5,906 bases of DNA, taken from Thermoprotei archaeon. GTDB taxonomy: Archaea; Thermoproteota; Thermoprotei; Thermofilales; B15-G2. Made by a program: the position numbers and the translations under genes. Of the stretch, positions 1 through 5,737 are shown one piece after another; position 1 is the first letter of the stretch; each line of letters starts with the position of its first letter. Under the pieces are notes generated by a model, which was given only the letters and a program-made list of their open reading frames with translations, was not told the DNA's origin and ran no database searches. The DNA lies in the NCBI GenBank assembly GCA_003649445.1, contig QMRV01000120.1:1-5906 (forward strand), given 5' to 3'.

Positions 1-2288
1 GCTATAGCGTTTGCTATTGCCGGTGCAATACCGTTTATCGAAGGTTCTCCTAGACCTTTCGCTCCGAAAGGTCCTCTAATATACCCTGCTTCTACAAATA
101 TTGGAACTATTTCTTTAGGCGCATCTAAGATTGTCGGTATGTAATACGCGTAAAGGTTAGGGTTCCAAACTTTACCTTCTGGGCTATGAACTATTTCCTC
201 CATTAACGCATAGCCTAGTCCTTGTATCGCTCCTCCTTCAGCATGTAATTCCGCACCTACTCTGTTAACTACTCTTCCAATATCGTATGCCGTTATCATT
301 CTCTCAACGTATGTTTTACCTGTTTCCATATCTACAACTACTTCCGCTATTATTGCTCCGAAAGTGTATGTGAAGTACGGTTCTCCATGACCTGTTTCGT
401 CATCCCATTTAGCCTTAGGTGCCCTATAGTAACCGTATTCCTGTAGTGAAACACCTCTCCAGAAACATTCTTCTACGAGATCAATCCATCTAATTTTCTT
501 CGTAGGATCGCTTCTACAGTAAACTTCTGGAGCTCTTATCTCTACATCGTCGGGATCACATTTTAGCAAATCAGCTGCTACTTCATTTAACTTCTTCCTT
601 AACTTATAAGCTGCAACTAGTGTTGCGTTACCGCCCATAGCTGTTGATCTTGAAGCAACTGTTGGGCCAGCATCGGGTACTGACGCTGTGTCCGGTATTT
701 CTACCCTAAAGTATTCAGGTGGTACTCCCAGAACTTCAGCGGCTAACATAATTAGTCCTTGTATTGCTCCCTGACCCATATCTATTAACCCTGTTCTGAA
801 CGTTATGCTTCCGTCCCTGTTAATTATTATTGAAACTGCGCTGTAATCAGCTCCTTCAGCTCCAATACTATTGCCATGCCATAGCAGGGCTACACCAATA
901 CCTCTACGGACAGTTCCAGTTTGCTTAGCATACTCTACTCTTTTACGATACCAATCAGCTGCTTCAGCAGCTTTAACAAGTGCTTCCTCTAATCCAACTC
1001 CATGATCTAATAATTGTCCATGAACTGTTCTGTCTCCGTTTCTGAGAACGTTTTTAAGTCTAAACTCTACAGGATCCATTCCAAGCTCTTCAGCTAAGAG
1101 GTCCATTTGCTGCTCTACGGCAAAGTGTATTTGCGGATTACCGAACCCTCTAAACGCACCAGCATAAACACCATTAGTATAAACGGCTACAGTATCTACT
1201 TTAGCATTAGGTACCTTGTATGGTCCTACAGAGTGCACTGTAGCCCTCCATGCGACGAATGGTCCTAATGAAGCATAGGCTCCTGTGTCTAGAATTATTC
1301 TTGCTTCAACAGCTACCAGTTTACCATCTCTTGTTGCTCCATGTTTGTACCACATTATTGCTGGATGTCTCTTACTATGCCCGATGATAGATTCTTCTCT
1401 CTTATGAACAGCAATTGCAGGTCTTCCCGTTAAAAGAGCTGCTAGCGCTGCTTTAGTTCCTATCTCATTGGCAACATCTTCTTTTCCTCCAAAACCTCCA
1501 CCTAAAGGTGGTACAACAACTCTTATCTTATTGAACGGCATTGCTAAAACTTTGGCTATAGCTCTTCTAGCCTCATAGGGGCATTGGGTTGAAGCTATAA
1601 CGGTAATTCCACCGTCAGGTTCGGGTATAGCTAATGCAGCCTCAGGTTCCATGTATGCATGTTCAACATACTGTGTTCTATATTCGTTTTCAATAATTAC
1701 CGCTGCTTGTTCAAACCCTTTCTTAACATCCCCTGTTCTTATCCTATATCTTGCTACAACATCTGATTCTCTTTCATCATGTATTAGAACATGCTTTTTC
1801 TCCTCAAGAGTTACCGGATCTACTATTTCAAGCGGATCTAGAATTACGGGTAATGGCTCATAGTCAACATAAACTTTTTCTGCAGCTTCTTCTGCAACAT
1901 AAGGATCATCAGCGACTATTAGAGCTACTATGTCTCCAATGTATCTTACCTTATTGTACGCTAGGAGAGGCTGGTCCGGAATAACATATCCTACATCGTT
2001 TACTCCTGGAATATCCTTATGGGTTATGACCCTAAGCACTCCTGGAACCTTCTCTGCTTCAGAAACATCGATTTTCCTTATTCTTGCATGAGCATATTTT
2101 GTTCTAACAGAGTAAACATATGCTAGGTTCTTGTATAGGTTAGCGTAATCTGCTGTAAACCTTGCCTTACCCAATATCTTCTCTATAGCATCCCATCTTT
2201 GCATGTGTTTTCCAACATAGGTGAACTTCTTTACCTTCTCGAAAAGTTCTTCAACTATTTTAACATATTCCGCCGTAGGAAGAGCCAT
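1..2288 (-). CDS. Molybdopterin-binding (large) subunit of a xanthine dehydrogenase-family molybdenum hydroxylase, 3'-truncated
   Basis: Catalytic subunit carrying the Mo-pterin (MCD or MPT) cofactor. It hydroxylates a heterocycle or aldehyde with water and passes electrons to the small and FAD subunits. I translated it by hand from ATG 2288 and found 762 uninterrupted residues before the window edge; the family is usually about 770-790, so only a short C-terminus is missing. Visible motifs: Q235 in STQ, GGGFGGKE (263-270), R348, AFRGFG (378-383), MGQG (504-507), an SRST segment near 547, and the catalytic Glu at 748 in GLGEP. AFRGFG rather than AYRCSFR argues against a true form I CO dehydrogenase and for the xanthine dehydrogenase/aldehyde oxidase branch. 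The start follows GGGGTGA (2296-2302), with a 7-nt spacer, which overlaps the stop of the upstream small-subunit gene. No signal peptide is seen, so it is probably cytoplasmic. The substrate is inferred, not shown; purine is the best guess. Confidence 0.95.
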   Translation of the reverse strand, partial: MALPTAEYVKIVEELFEKVKKFTYVGKHMQRWDAIEKILGKARFTADYANLYKNLAYVYSVRTKYAHARIRKIDVSEAEKVPGVLRVITHKDIPGVNDVGYVIPDQPLLAYNKVRYIGDIVALIVADDPYVAEEAAEKVYVDYEPLPVILDPLEIVDPVTLEEKKHVLIHDERESDVVARYRIRTGDVKKGFEQAAVIIENEYRTQYVEHAYMEPEAALAIPEPDGGITVIASTQCPYEARRAIAKVLAMPFNKIRVVVPPLGGGFGGKEDVANEIGTKAALAALLTGRPAIAVHKREESIIGHSKRHPAIMWYKHGATRDGKLVAVEARIILDTGAYASLGPFVAWRATVHSVGPYKVPNAKVDTVAVYTNGVYAGAFRGFGNPQIHFAVEQQMDLLAEELGMDPVEFRLKNVLRNGDRTVHGQLLDHGVGLEEALVKAAEAADWYRKRVEYAKQTGTVRRGIGVALLWHGNSIGAEGADYSAVSIIINRDGSITFRTGLIDMGQGAIQGLIMLAAEVLGVPPEYFRVEIPDTASVPDAGPTVASRSTAMGGNATLVAAYKLRKKLNEVAADLLKCDPDDVEIRAPEVYCRSDPTKKIRWIDLVEECFWRGVSLQEYGYYRAPKAKWDDETGHGEPYFTYTFGAIIAEVVVDMETGKTYVERMITAYDIGRVVNRVGAELHAEGGAIQGLGYALMEEIVHSPEGKVWNPNLYAYYIPTILDAPKEIVPIFVEAGYIRGPFGAKGLGEPSINGIAPAIANAI

Positions 2289-2295
2289 AACCTAT

Positions 2296-2805
2296 TCACC
2301 CCTTAAATTCGAAATAAACTTGACCTTTACGAATATATTCTGCTGCAAGCTTAGCAGCCTTAATGAACCTTAAGTAGCTACCGCATCTACATAAGTTACC
2401 GCTAAGTGCTTCCCTAATTTCCTCTTCTGTTGGGTTAGGATTCTTATCTAGCAAATGCTTCATAGCCATAATTACTCCTGGGAAGCAAAAACCACATTGC
2501 ATAGCAAATGTGTCTAGCAAAGCCTTCTGTATTGCATGAAGCTTACCTGGGGGAGCTAATCCTTCCAATGTAAGTATCTTCTTACCTCTAGCTTGAACAG
2601 CAAGAACCATGCATGAAGCTACAAGTTCACCATCCATTATAACGGCACATGTTCCACATTCTCCTCTACCACAACCCTCCTTAACACTTATAAATCCAAG
2701 CTTATACCTTAGAACATCGATTAGTCTTTCATAAGGCTTAACCTTGACTGTGTAATCTTTACCGTTAACGTTTAATGTTATTTCTATTTCAGGATACTCT
2801 TCCAT
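2296..2805 (-). CDS. [2Fe-2S] iron-sulfur (small) subunit of the molybdenum hydroxylase
   Basis: Electron-transfer subunit that links the Mo site to the FAD subunit. The protein has 169 residues, normal for the family. An N-terminal plant-type ferredoxin domain has C45, C50, C53 and C65 (KEGCGRGECGTC, then SC). The helical C-terminal domain has C104, C107, C139 and C141 (QCGFC and CRC), giving all eight ligands for two [2Fe-2S] clusters. The usual QCGFCTPG reads QCGFCFPG here, a Thr-to-Phe change next to a ligand. The ATG at 2805 is preceded by GGAGGTG (2813-2819) with a 7-nt spacer, inside the last codons of the FAD subunit gene, so the two are translationally linked with only 2 nt between them. 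The large-subunit start lies 7 nt downstream of its stop. The gene order FAD, FeS, Mo is typical of this family. Confidence 0.97.
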   Translation of the reverse strand: MEEYPEIEITLNVNGKDYTVKVKPYERLIDVLRYKLGFISVKEGCGRGECGTCAVIMDGELVASCMVLAVQARGKKILTLEGLAPPGKLHAIQKALLDTFAMQCGFCFPGVIMAMKHLLDKNPNPTEEEIREALSGNLCRCGSYLRFIKAAKLAAEYIRKGQVYFEFKG

Positions 2806-2807
2806 AA

Positions 2808-3674
2808 CTAAGCACCTCCTTCAATACGTGATTTAGCTTTCAAAAGAACTCTCTTCATTAAAACCTTGGAAAGATCCATTCTATATTCACCTGAAGCTCT
2901 GAAGTCACTTTTTCTAAACATTTCCGTTGGAAGAACCTCATTGTATGCTTGTCTTAAAACCTCTAAGCTGAACTCCTTACCTTTAAGAAATTCTTCTGTT
3001 TTCCTAGCTCTACCTGGAATACGCTTATTCACCCTATCAAATGCTATTCTTACATCAGTGATTTTACCGTCTTTCAGCTGCAAACATGTAGCTACGGTTA
3101 TATAGCCTGTTATTATGATTTCTCTTCTATCTAACTTCATAAAAGCTGTTGAATAGCTTTCAGGAAGTTCCGGAAATATTATTTCACGTATTAGCTCGTT
3201 AGGGTCTTTAGCTAATGTTCTTTTCTCAACAACTAACTCCTCTAATGGAACGGTTCTTTCCCCTTCAACACTTATAAGCTTAACTTTAGCATTTAATGTT
3301 AGCAATAACGTCAGGTAATCTGATGCTGAAATAGCAACGCCGATGTTACCTCCTATAGTTGCTAAGGACCTTAGGATAGGTGATGCAAATCTCTTATAAA
3401 CATCTAAGAACCCTAGGTACTTAGGATCCTTATGTAGAAACGTTTTTGCTAAGTCATTAGGTGTTGTTAAAGCTCCTATAACAATATTGCCATTAACCTT
3501 CTTAACATAGGCCAATTCGCTTTTAAGCCCTGAAAGATCAACTAAAACTTTTGGCCTTATTTTACCCTCCCTTATCTGAATTAATAGATCAGTTCCACCA
3601 GCTAAAGGTACAGCATCTGGTGAGTGCTTGTCAAGATACTCTAACGCGTCATTCAAGTTTTTCGGAATATACAC
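2808..3674 (-). CDS. FAD-binding (medium) subunit of the molybdenum hydroxylase
   Basis: FAD subunit of the CoxM/XdhB type. It receives electrons from the [2Fe-2S] subunit and hands them to an external acceptor. Numbered from the GTG at 3674, it has 288 residues. LAGGTDLL (24-31) and ATIGGN (105-110) are the two FAD-pyrophosphate motifs, and RASGEYR (259-265) with the following VLMKRVL is the conserved C-terminal CO dehydrogenase flavoprotein domain. No extra FeS cysteine cluster is seen, so it is not the 4-hydroxybenzoyl-CoA reductase type with an added [4Fe-4S]. The start is uncertain. The GTG at 3674 has only a weak AAGGT 5 nt upstream, and it would remove the first beta strand. The upstream in-frame codons give PRFNVYIP, which fits the family's F-x-Y-x-x-P start, and an ATA codon at 3687-3689 sits 9 nt after a perfect GGAGGT. 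I keep 3674 as the conservative boundary and consider 3689 more likely. Confidence 0.93.
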   Translation of the reverse strand: MYIPKNLNDALEYLDKHSPDAVPLAGGTDLLIQIREGKIRPKVLVDLSGLKSELAYVKKVNGNIVIGALTTPNDLAKTFLHKDPKYLGFLDVYKRFASPILRSLATIGGNIGVAISASDYLTLLLTLNAKVKLISVEGERTVPLEELVVEKRTLAKDPNELIREIIFPELPESYSTAFMKLDRREIIITGYITVATCLQLKDGKITDVRIAFDRVNKRIPGRARKTEEFLKGKEFSLEVLRQAYNEVLPTEMFRKSDFRASGEYRMDLSKVLMKRVLLKAKSRIEGGA

Positions 3675-3698
3675 ATTAAACCTTGGTATAGTACATCA

Positions 3699-3704
3699 AC
3701 CTCC
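3699..3704 (-). promoter_or_regulatory. Strong Shine-Dalgarno (GGAGGT) for the FAD subunit gene, mismatched to its annotated start
   Basis: On the minus strand GGAGGT is a perfect anti-16S match. The annotated GTG (3674) is 24 nt away, too far. The nearest ATG (3694-3696) is only 2 nt away and opens a six-codon frame that stops at once. The ATA at 3687-3689 is 9 nt away and in frame with the gene. The site therefore favours an ATA start, a lost ATG, or a sequencing error here. Confidence 0.7.
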
Positions 3705-3746
3705 AAGAAGACAATTGGTTTTTTACCATTAAATTAATGATGTATC

Positions 3747-3752
3747 TTTAAA
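3747..3752 (-). promoter_or_regulatory. Candidate TATA box for the molybdenum hydroxylase operon
   Basis: TTTAAA lies inside the perfect palindrome TTAAATTTAA (3748-3757 plus one flanking T). A start of transcription about 25 nt downstream would fall near 3723, giving a leader of some 30-35 nt that contains the GGAGGT site. The surroundings are AT-rich, so chance matches are likely. Position only; no promoter evidence beyond this. Confidence 0.35.
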
Positions 3753-3760
3753 TTTAAGAA

Positions 3761-3770
3761 TTTCTATGAA
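3761..3770 (+). repeat. Operator-like direct repeat TTTCTATGAA, copy 1
   Basis: A ten-base motif with a symmetric core, TTC-TAT-GAA. It recurs exactly at 3824-3833. This copy lies just upstream of the candidate TATA box for the minus-strand operon. It is a possible regulator half of a spaced operator pair; no binding protein can be assigned from sequence. Confidence 0.4.
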
Positions 3771-3823
3771 GGATAAAATAGGACCGCAGAGGAAACTGGT
3801 AAGGAGATATTTAAATAAACGTT

Positions 3824-3833
3824 TTTCTATGAA
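3824..3833 (+). repeat. Operator-like direct repeat TTTCTATGAA, copy 2
   Basis: Second exact copy, 63 bp from the first, which is six turns of B-DNA at 10.5 bp per turn, so both copies would face the same side of the helix. Here the symmetry is extended to TTTC-TAT-GAAA. It lies in the middle of the divergent promoter region. Confidence 0.4.
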
Positions 3834-3933
3834 AGAGGACTTTCTCTAATACAACATATATTGACTATTTAAACGTGCAATCGCTAATAATTTACGCTTA
3901 CATGGCCGCGTGTACTTGCTAAGAGAAAAATAC

Positions 3934-3940
3934 TATAAAG
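3934..3940 (+). promoter_or_regulatory. Candidate TATA box for the PreA-like gene
   Basis: TATAAAG preceded by an A-rich stretch, an archaeal BRE/TATA-like arrangement. Transcription starting about 25 nt downstream would begin near 3960-3964. That leaves a leader just long enough for the GAGGTG at 3963-3968 and excludes translation from the ATG at 3961. Confidence 0.5.
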
Positions 3941-3962
3941 CTTTAAGGTACTATGTGTAGAT

Positions 3963-3968
3963 GAGGTG
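3963..3968 (+). promoter_or_regulatory. Shine-Dalgarno (GAGGTG) fixing the start of the PreA-like gene
   Basis: GAGGTG ends 7 nt before the ATG at 3976, the same spacing seen before the small- and large-subunit genes on the other strand. The upstream in-frame ATG at 3961 would place this site inside the coding sequence and has no comparable site of its own, so 3976 is preferred. Confidence 0.75.
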
Positions 3969-3975
3969 TTTTAGA

Positions 3976-5112
3976 ATGGTTGACTTAACAGTTGAAATTG
4001 CTGGCTTAAAATTTAGAAATCCCGTACTTCCAGCAGCAGGACCTCCCGTTAGAGATGGAGAGAGAATTAAGCGATGTGTAGAAGGCGGTGCAGGAGGTAT
4101 CGTTACAAAAACAATCTCGGTTAAGGCAGCGGATCCCTTAATACCTAGACCTCACATGGCAGAGGTTAAGGGTGGTTTTTTAAATACTGAGCTTTGGAGT
4201 GAGCTTCCACCAGAAGCTTGGGCTGAAAAGGAACTTAAAGTAGCAAGGGAGGCGACTAAGGCTGCTGGAATACCTTTAATTGTTAGTTTAGGCTATAAAG
4301 CTGACGAAATAGCCAAGCTAATAGAGATGTTTGATGAATACGCTGATGCGTATGAGCTTTCAGTACATTACATAGGTAAAGACCCCACCCCTATGATGGA
4401 AGCTGTTAGAGCAGCTAAGAAGTCAGGTAAACCCGTTTTTCTTAAGCTAAGCCCCCATCCGGGAATAGACCATGTTGAGTGGGCTAAAAAAGCCATCGAA
4501 GCTGGAGCTGACGGCATATCCGCTATAAACTCTTTTGGACCAGTACTAGCTCTAGACTTGAGCACACCATTACCAGACTATTTACTTAAAGGACTTCCGG
4601 TCATGGGTGGCCCTGACGGTACAGGTTGGCTTTCAGGAACAGCGTTAAAGTATTTGGCTTTGAAAATAGTTTTCGACCTTTATAAGGCAATGCCTAATGT
4701 TCCAATACTTGGTGTTGGAGGTATTTCGACAGGACGTGATGCTATGGAAATGATTATGGTAGGGGCTAACGCTGTCCAAGTATGTACTGCAGCAATACTT
4801 TATGGTCCAAGCATATTCGGGAAAATAGTGAAGCAATTAAAAATCCTTATGGAGAAAATGGGATTTGACAGTATTGAGGAACTTAGAGGATATACTCATA
4901 GAATATGGAAGAAGAGGTATATTAGATACGTATCTACACCGCCGAAATATTATCCTGAAAAATGTACTGGATGTAAGTTATGTGAAATAAGCTGCCCATA
5001 CGATGCAATAATTGTCGTTAAGGGTAAAGCAATACTTTACGAAGATAAATGTTTCGGGTGCGGTGTCTGTGTCACTAGATGTAGATTTGGTGCTTTAGAA
5101 ATAGAATGGTAG
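3976..5112 (+). CDS. PreA/dihydropyrimidine-dehydrogenase-like FMN oxidoreductase with C-terminal 2x[4Fe-4S] ferredoxin domain, altered active site
   Basis: A 378-residue flavoprotein: a dihydroorotate dehydrogenase-type TIM barrel (about 1-300) fused to a bacterial-type ferredoxin. Barrel features: GLKFRNPVLPAAG near the N-terminus, K45 in VTKT and K157 in LKLSP (expected FMN contacts), N185-S186 in the AINSF segment, and GGIST (248-252) for the FMN phosphate. GFLNTELWSE matches the dihydropyrimidine dehydrogenase SFLNIELISE segment, which places it nearer PreA/DPD than PyrD. Two clusters are complete: C330, C333, C336, C340 and C359, C362, C365, C369; the second lacks the usual Pro after its last Cys. 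The Asn-Leu-Ser-Cys catalytic loop of DHODH and DPD is replaced by ELSVHY (127-132), with Tyr at the Cys position, and the loop is shortened. Pyrimidine reduction is therefore doubtful. It is probably a ferredoxin-linked cytoplasmic enzyme of unknown substrate. A start at 3961 would add five residues. Confidence 0.9.
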   Translation: MVDLTVEIAGLKFRNPVLPAAGPPVRDGERIKRCVEGGAGGIVTKTISVKAADPLIPRPHMAEVKGGFLNTELWSELPPEAWAEKELKVAREATKAAGIPLIVSLGYKADEIAKLIEMFDEYADAYELSVHYIGKDPTPMMEAVRAAKKSGKPVFLKLSPHPGIDHVEWAKKAIEAGADGISAINSFGPVLALDLSTPLPDYLLKGLPVMGGPDGTGWLSGTALKYLALKIVFDLYKAMPNVPILGVGGISTGRDAMEMIMVGANAVQVCTAAILYGPSIFGKIVKQLKILMEKMGFDSIEELRGYTHRIWKKRYIRYVSTPPKYYPEKCTGCKLCEISCPYDAIIVVKGKAILYEDKCFGCGVCVTRCRFGALEIEW

Positions 5113-5118
5113 GCAGTA

Positions 5119-5137
5119 AGTTGTTTCCGAAACAACT
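5119..5137 (+). terminator. Short hairpin just after the PreA-like gene, possible terminator or operator
   Basis: AGTTGTTT and AAACAACT form an 8-bp perfect stem around CCG, beginning 7 nt after the stop codon. The T-tract normally expected at archaeal termination sites is not present directly after it, so termination is uncertain. It also lies about 20 nt before the candidate TATA box of the next gene and could be an operator. Confidence 0.35.
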
Positions 5138-5155
5138 GATTACATTAGCAATTAG

Positions 5156-5161
5156 TATATA
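5156..5161 (+). promoter_or_regulatory. Candidate TATA box upstream of the Tfx-family gene
   Basis: TATATA within TAGTATATAG. If used, transcription would begin near 5185 and leave a leader of roughly 125 nt before the ATG at 5312, long for an archaeon. Alternatively it drives the short frame that starts at 5184, or the Tfx gene uses a nearer promoter that I cannot recognise. Confidence 0.3.
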
Positions 5162-5183
5162 GAAGGATAGAGGGAATGACAGA

Positions 5184-5299
5184 ATGAGATCTGAAAGAAA
5201 ACAAGGAAGGAAACATTCATTAGGGTAAGTATTGAACTTGTAGAAAAAGGCAAGCTAAGTAGAGAGCTGAGAAAGAATGGAAAGAATCCTATGATCTAG
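5184..5299 (+). pseudogene. Possible frameshifted small reading frame upstream of the Tfx-family gene
   Basis: ATG 5184 opens a 14-codon basic frame (MRSERKQGRKHSLG) that stops at 5226-5228. A second frame, open from 5195 to 5296 (34 codons, stop 5297-5299) and without a normal start, encodes a charged, helix-like stretch containing SIELVEKGKLSRELRKNG. Joining them with a one-base shift would give a protein of about 38 residues. No family is recognised. The whole stretch is purine-rich, which by itself lowers stop frequency, so this may be only a leader. Weak support. Confidence 0.2.
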
Positions 5300-5311
5300 G
5301 GTGTAAAGGTA

Positions 5312-5734
5312 ATGGGTATAAGGAAATATGGCCTTCTAACTGAGGAACAATATGAAGTTCTTAAACTTAGAATTCAAGGATTTACTCAGAAGAAAATAGC
5401 TGAAATGCTTAAAACAACAAGAGAGAATGTGGCGGTAATTGAGAAGAGAGCTAGAAGGAATATTAGGATTGCTGAAGAAACCTTAAAAGTATATAAGGAG
5501 CTTTTGGCAGCAGCCAAGGTTGAAATTAAGGAGGGAACGCACTTAGTTGATGTACCGAGAATAGTTATTAATGCAGCAGATAAAGTTGGTGTAAAATTGA
5601 GAGCAAACTTTACGAGAATATATGATGAAATAAGGTTTAAAGCTAGGGGATGTGTTAAGGGAACGTTCGTTGTAAAACCGATAACAATTCTAATATATAG
5701 GGATGGAGATATTGAAGTTTTAAAATGCTATTAA
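5312..5734 (+). CDS. tfx: Tfx-family DNA-binding transcriptional regulator
   Basis: A 140-residue archaeal regulator. The N-terminal 8-50 is a LuxR/sigma-4-like helix-turn-helix: LTEEQYEVLKLR, then GFTQKKIAEML and the recognition helix around TTRENVAVIEKRARRNI, rich in Arg and Lys. A helical linker (52-70) joins a C-terminal domain (about 75-140) with the Tfx-type alpha/beta pattern VPRIVINAADKVGVKL and a terminal strand pair. The length is normal for the family. The known member, Tfx of Methanothermobacter, binds near the promoter of the molybdenum formylmethanofuran dehydrogenase operon, so a link to the neighbouring molybdoenzyme is attractive but unproven. The ATG at 5312 follows GGTG (5300-5303) with an 8-nt spacer, a modest ribosome site. 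Its stop lies 3 nt before the long terminal palindrome, leaving almost no room for its own 3' end signal. Confidence 0.9.
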   Translation: MGIRKYGLLTEEQYEVLKLRIQGFTQKKIAEMLKTTRENVAVIEKRARRNIRIAEETLKVYKELLAAAKVEIKEGTHLVDVPRIVINAADKVGVKLRANFTRIYDEIRFKARGCVKGTFVVKPITILIYRDGDIEVLKCY

Positions 5735-5737
5735 ATT

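Larger units (their letters stand above)
3675..3975. promoter_or_regulatory. Divergent intergenic control region between the hydroxylase operon and the PreA-like gene
   Basis: About 300 nt without a convincing coding frame, strongly AT-rich. It must hold the outward promoters of both transcription units. Besides the TATA candidates listed separately, it contains TATTTAAA twice (3808-3815 and 3866-3873) and the repeated operator-like motif TTTCTATGAA. I see no tRNA, riboswitch or CRISPR structure. The shared region makes co-regulation of the two units possible, but nothing here proves it. Confidence 0.6.

Noticed and set aside
1651..1984. Two overlapping plus-strand open frames of 70 and 77 codons
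   Set aside because: They lie fully antisense to the strongly conserved large-subunit gene, have Cys/Ser/Leu-rich unstructured translations, and have no ribosome site.
2866..3105. Plus-strand open frame of 79 codons
   Set aside because: Antisense to the FAD subunit gene, no recognisable domain; a shadow frame of the AT-rich coding strand.
1..3674. Aerobic carbon monoxide dehydrogenase (coxMSL)
   Set aside because: The large subunit has AFRGFG rather than the AYRCSFR active-site loop with the Cys that holds copper in form I CO dehydrogenase.
3715..3737. Inverted repeat around the T-run (TGGT...ACCA) upstream of the hydroxylase operon
   Set aside because: Only four base pairs match before mismatches; expected by chance in such AT-rich sequence.
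3961..3975. Alternative upstream start (ATG 3961) for the PreA-like gene
   Set aside because: It would bury the GAGGTG site in the coding sequence and lies at or before the transcription start predicted from the TATAAAG box; the five extra residues match nothing in the family.
4368..4836. Two minus-strand open frames of 65 and 63 codons
   Set aside because: Antisense within the PreA-like gene, whose frame is fully supported by FMN and FeS motifs.
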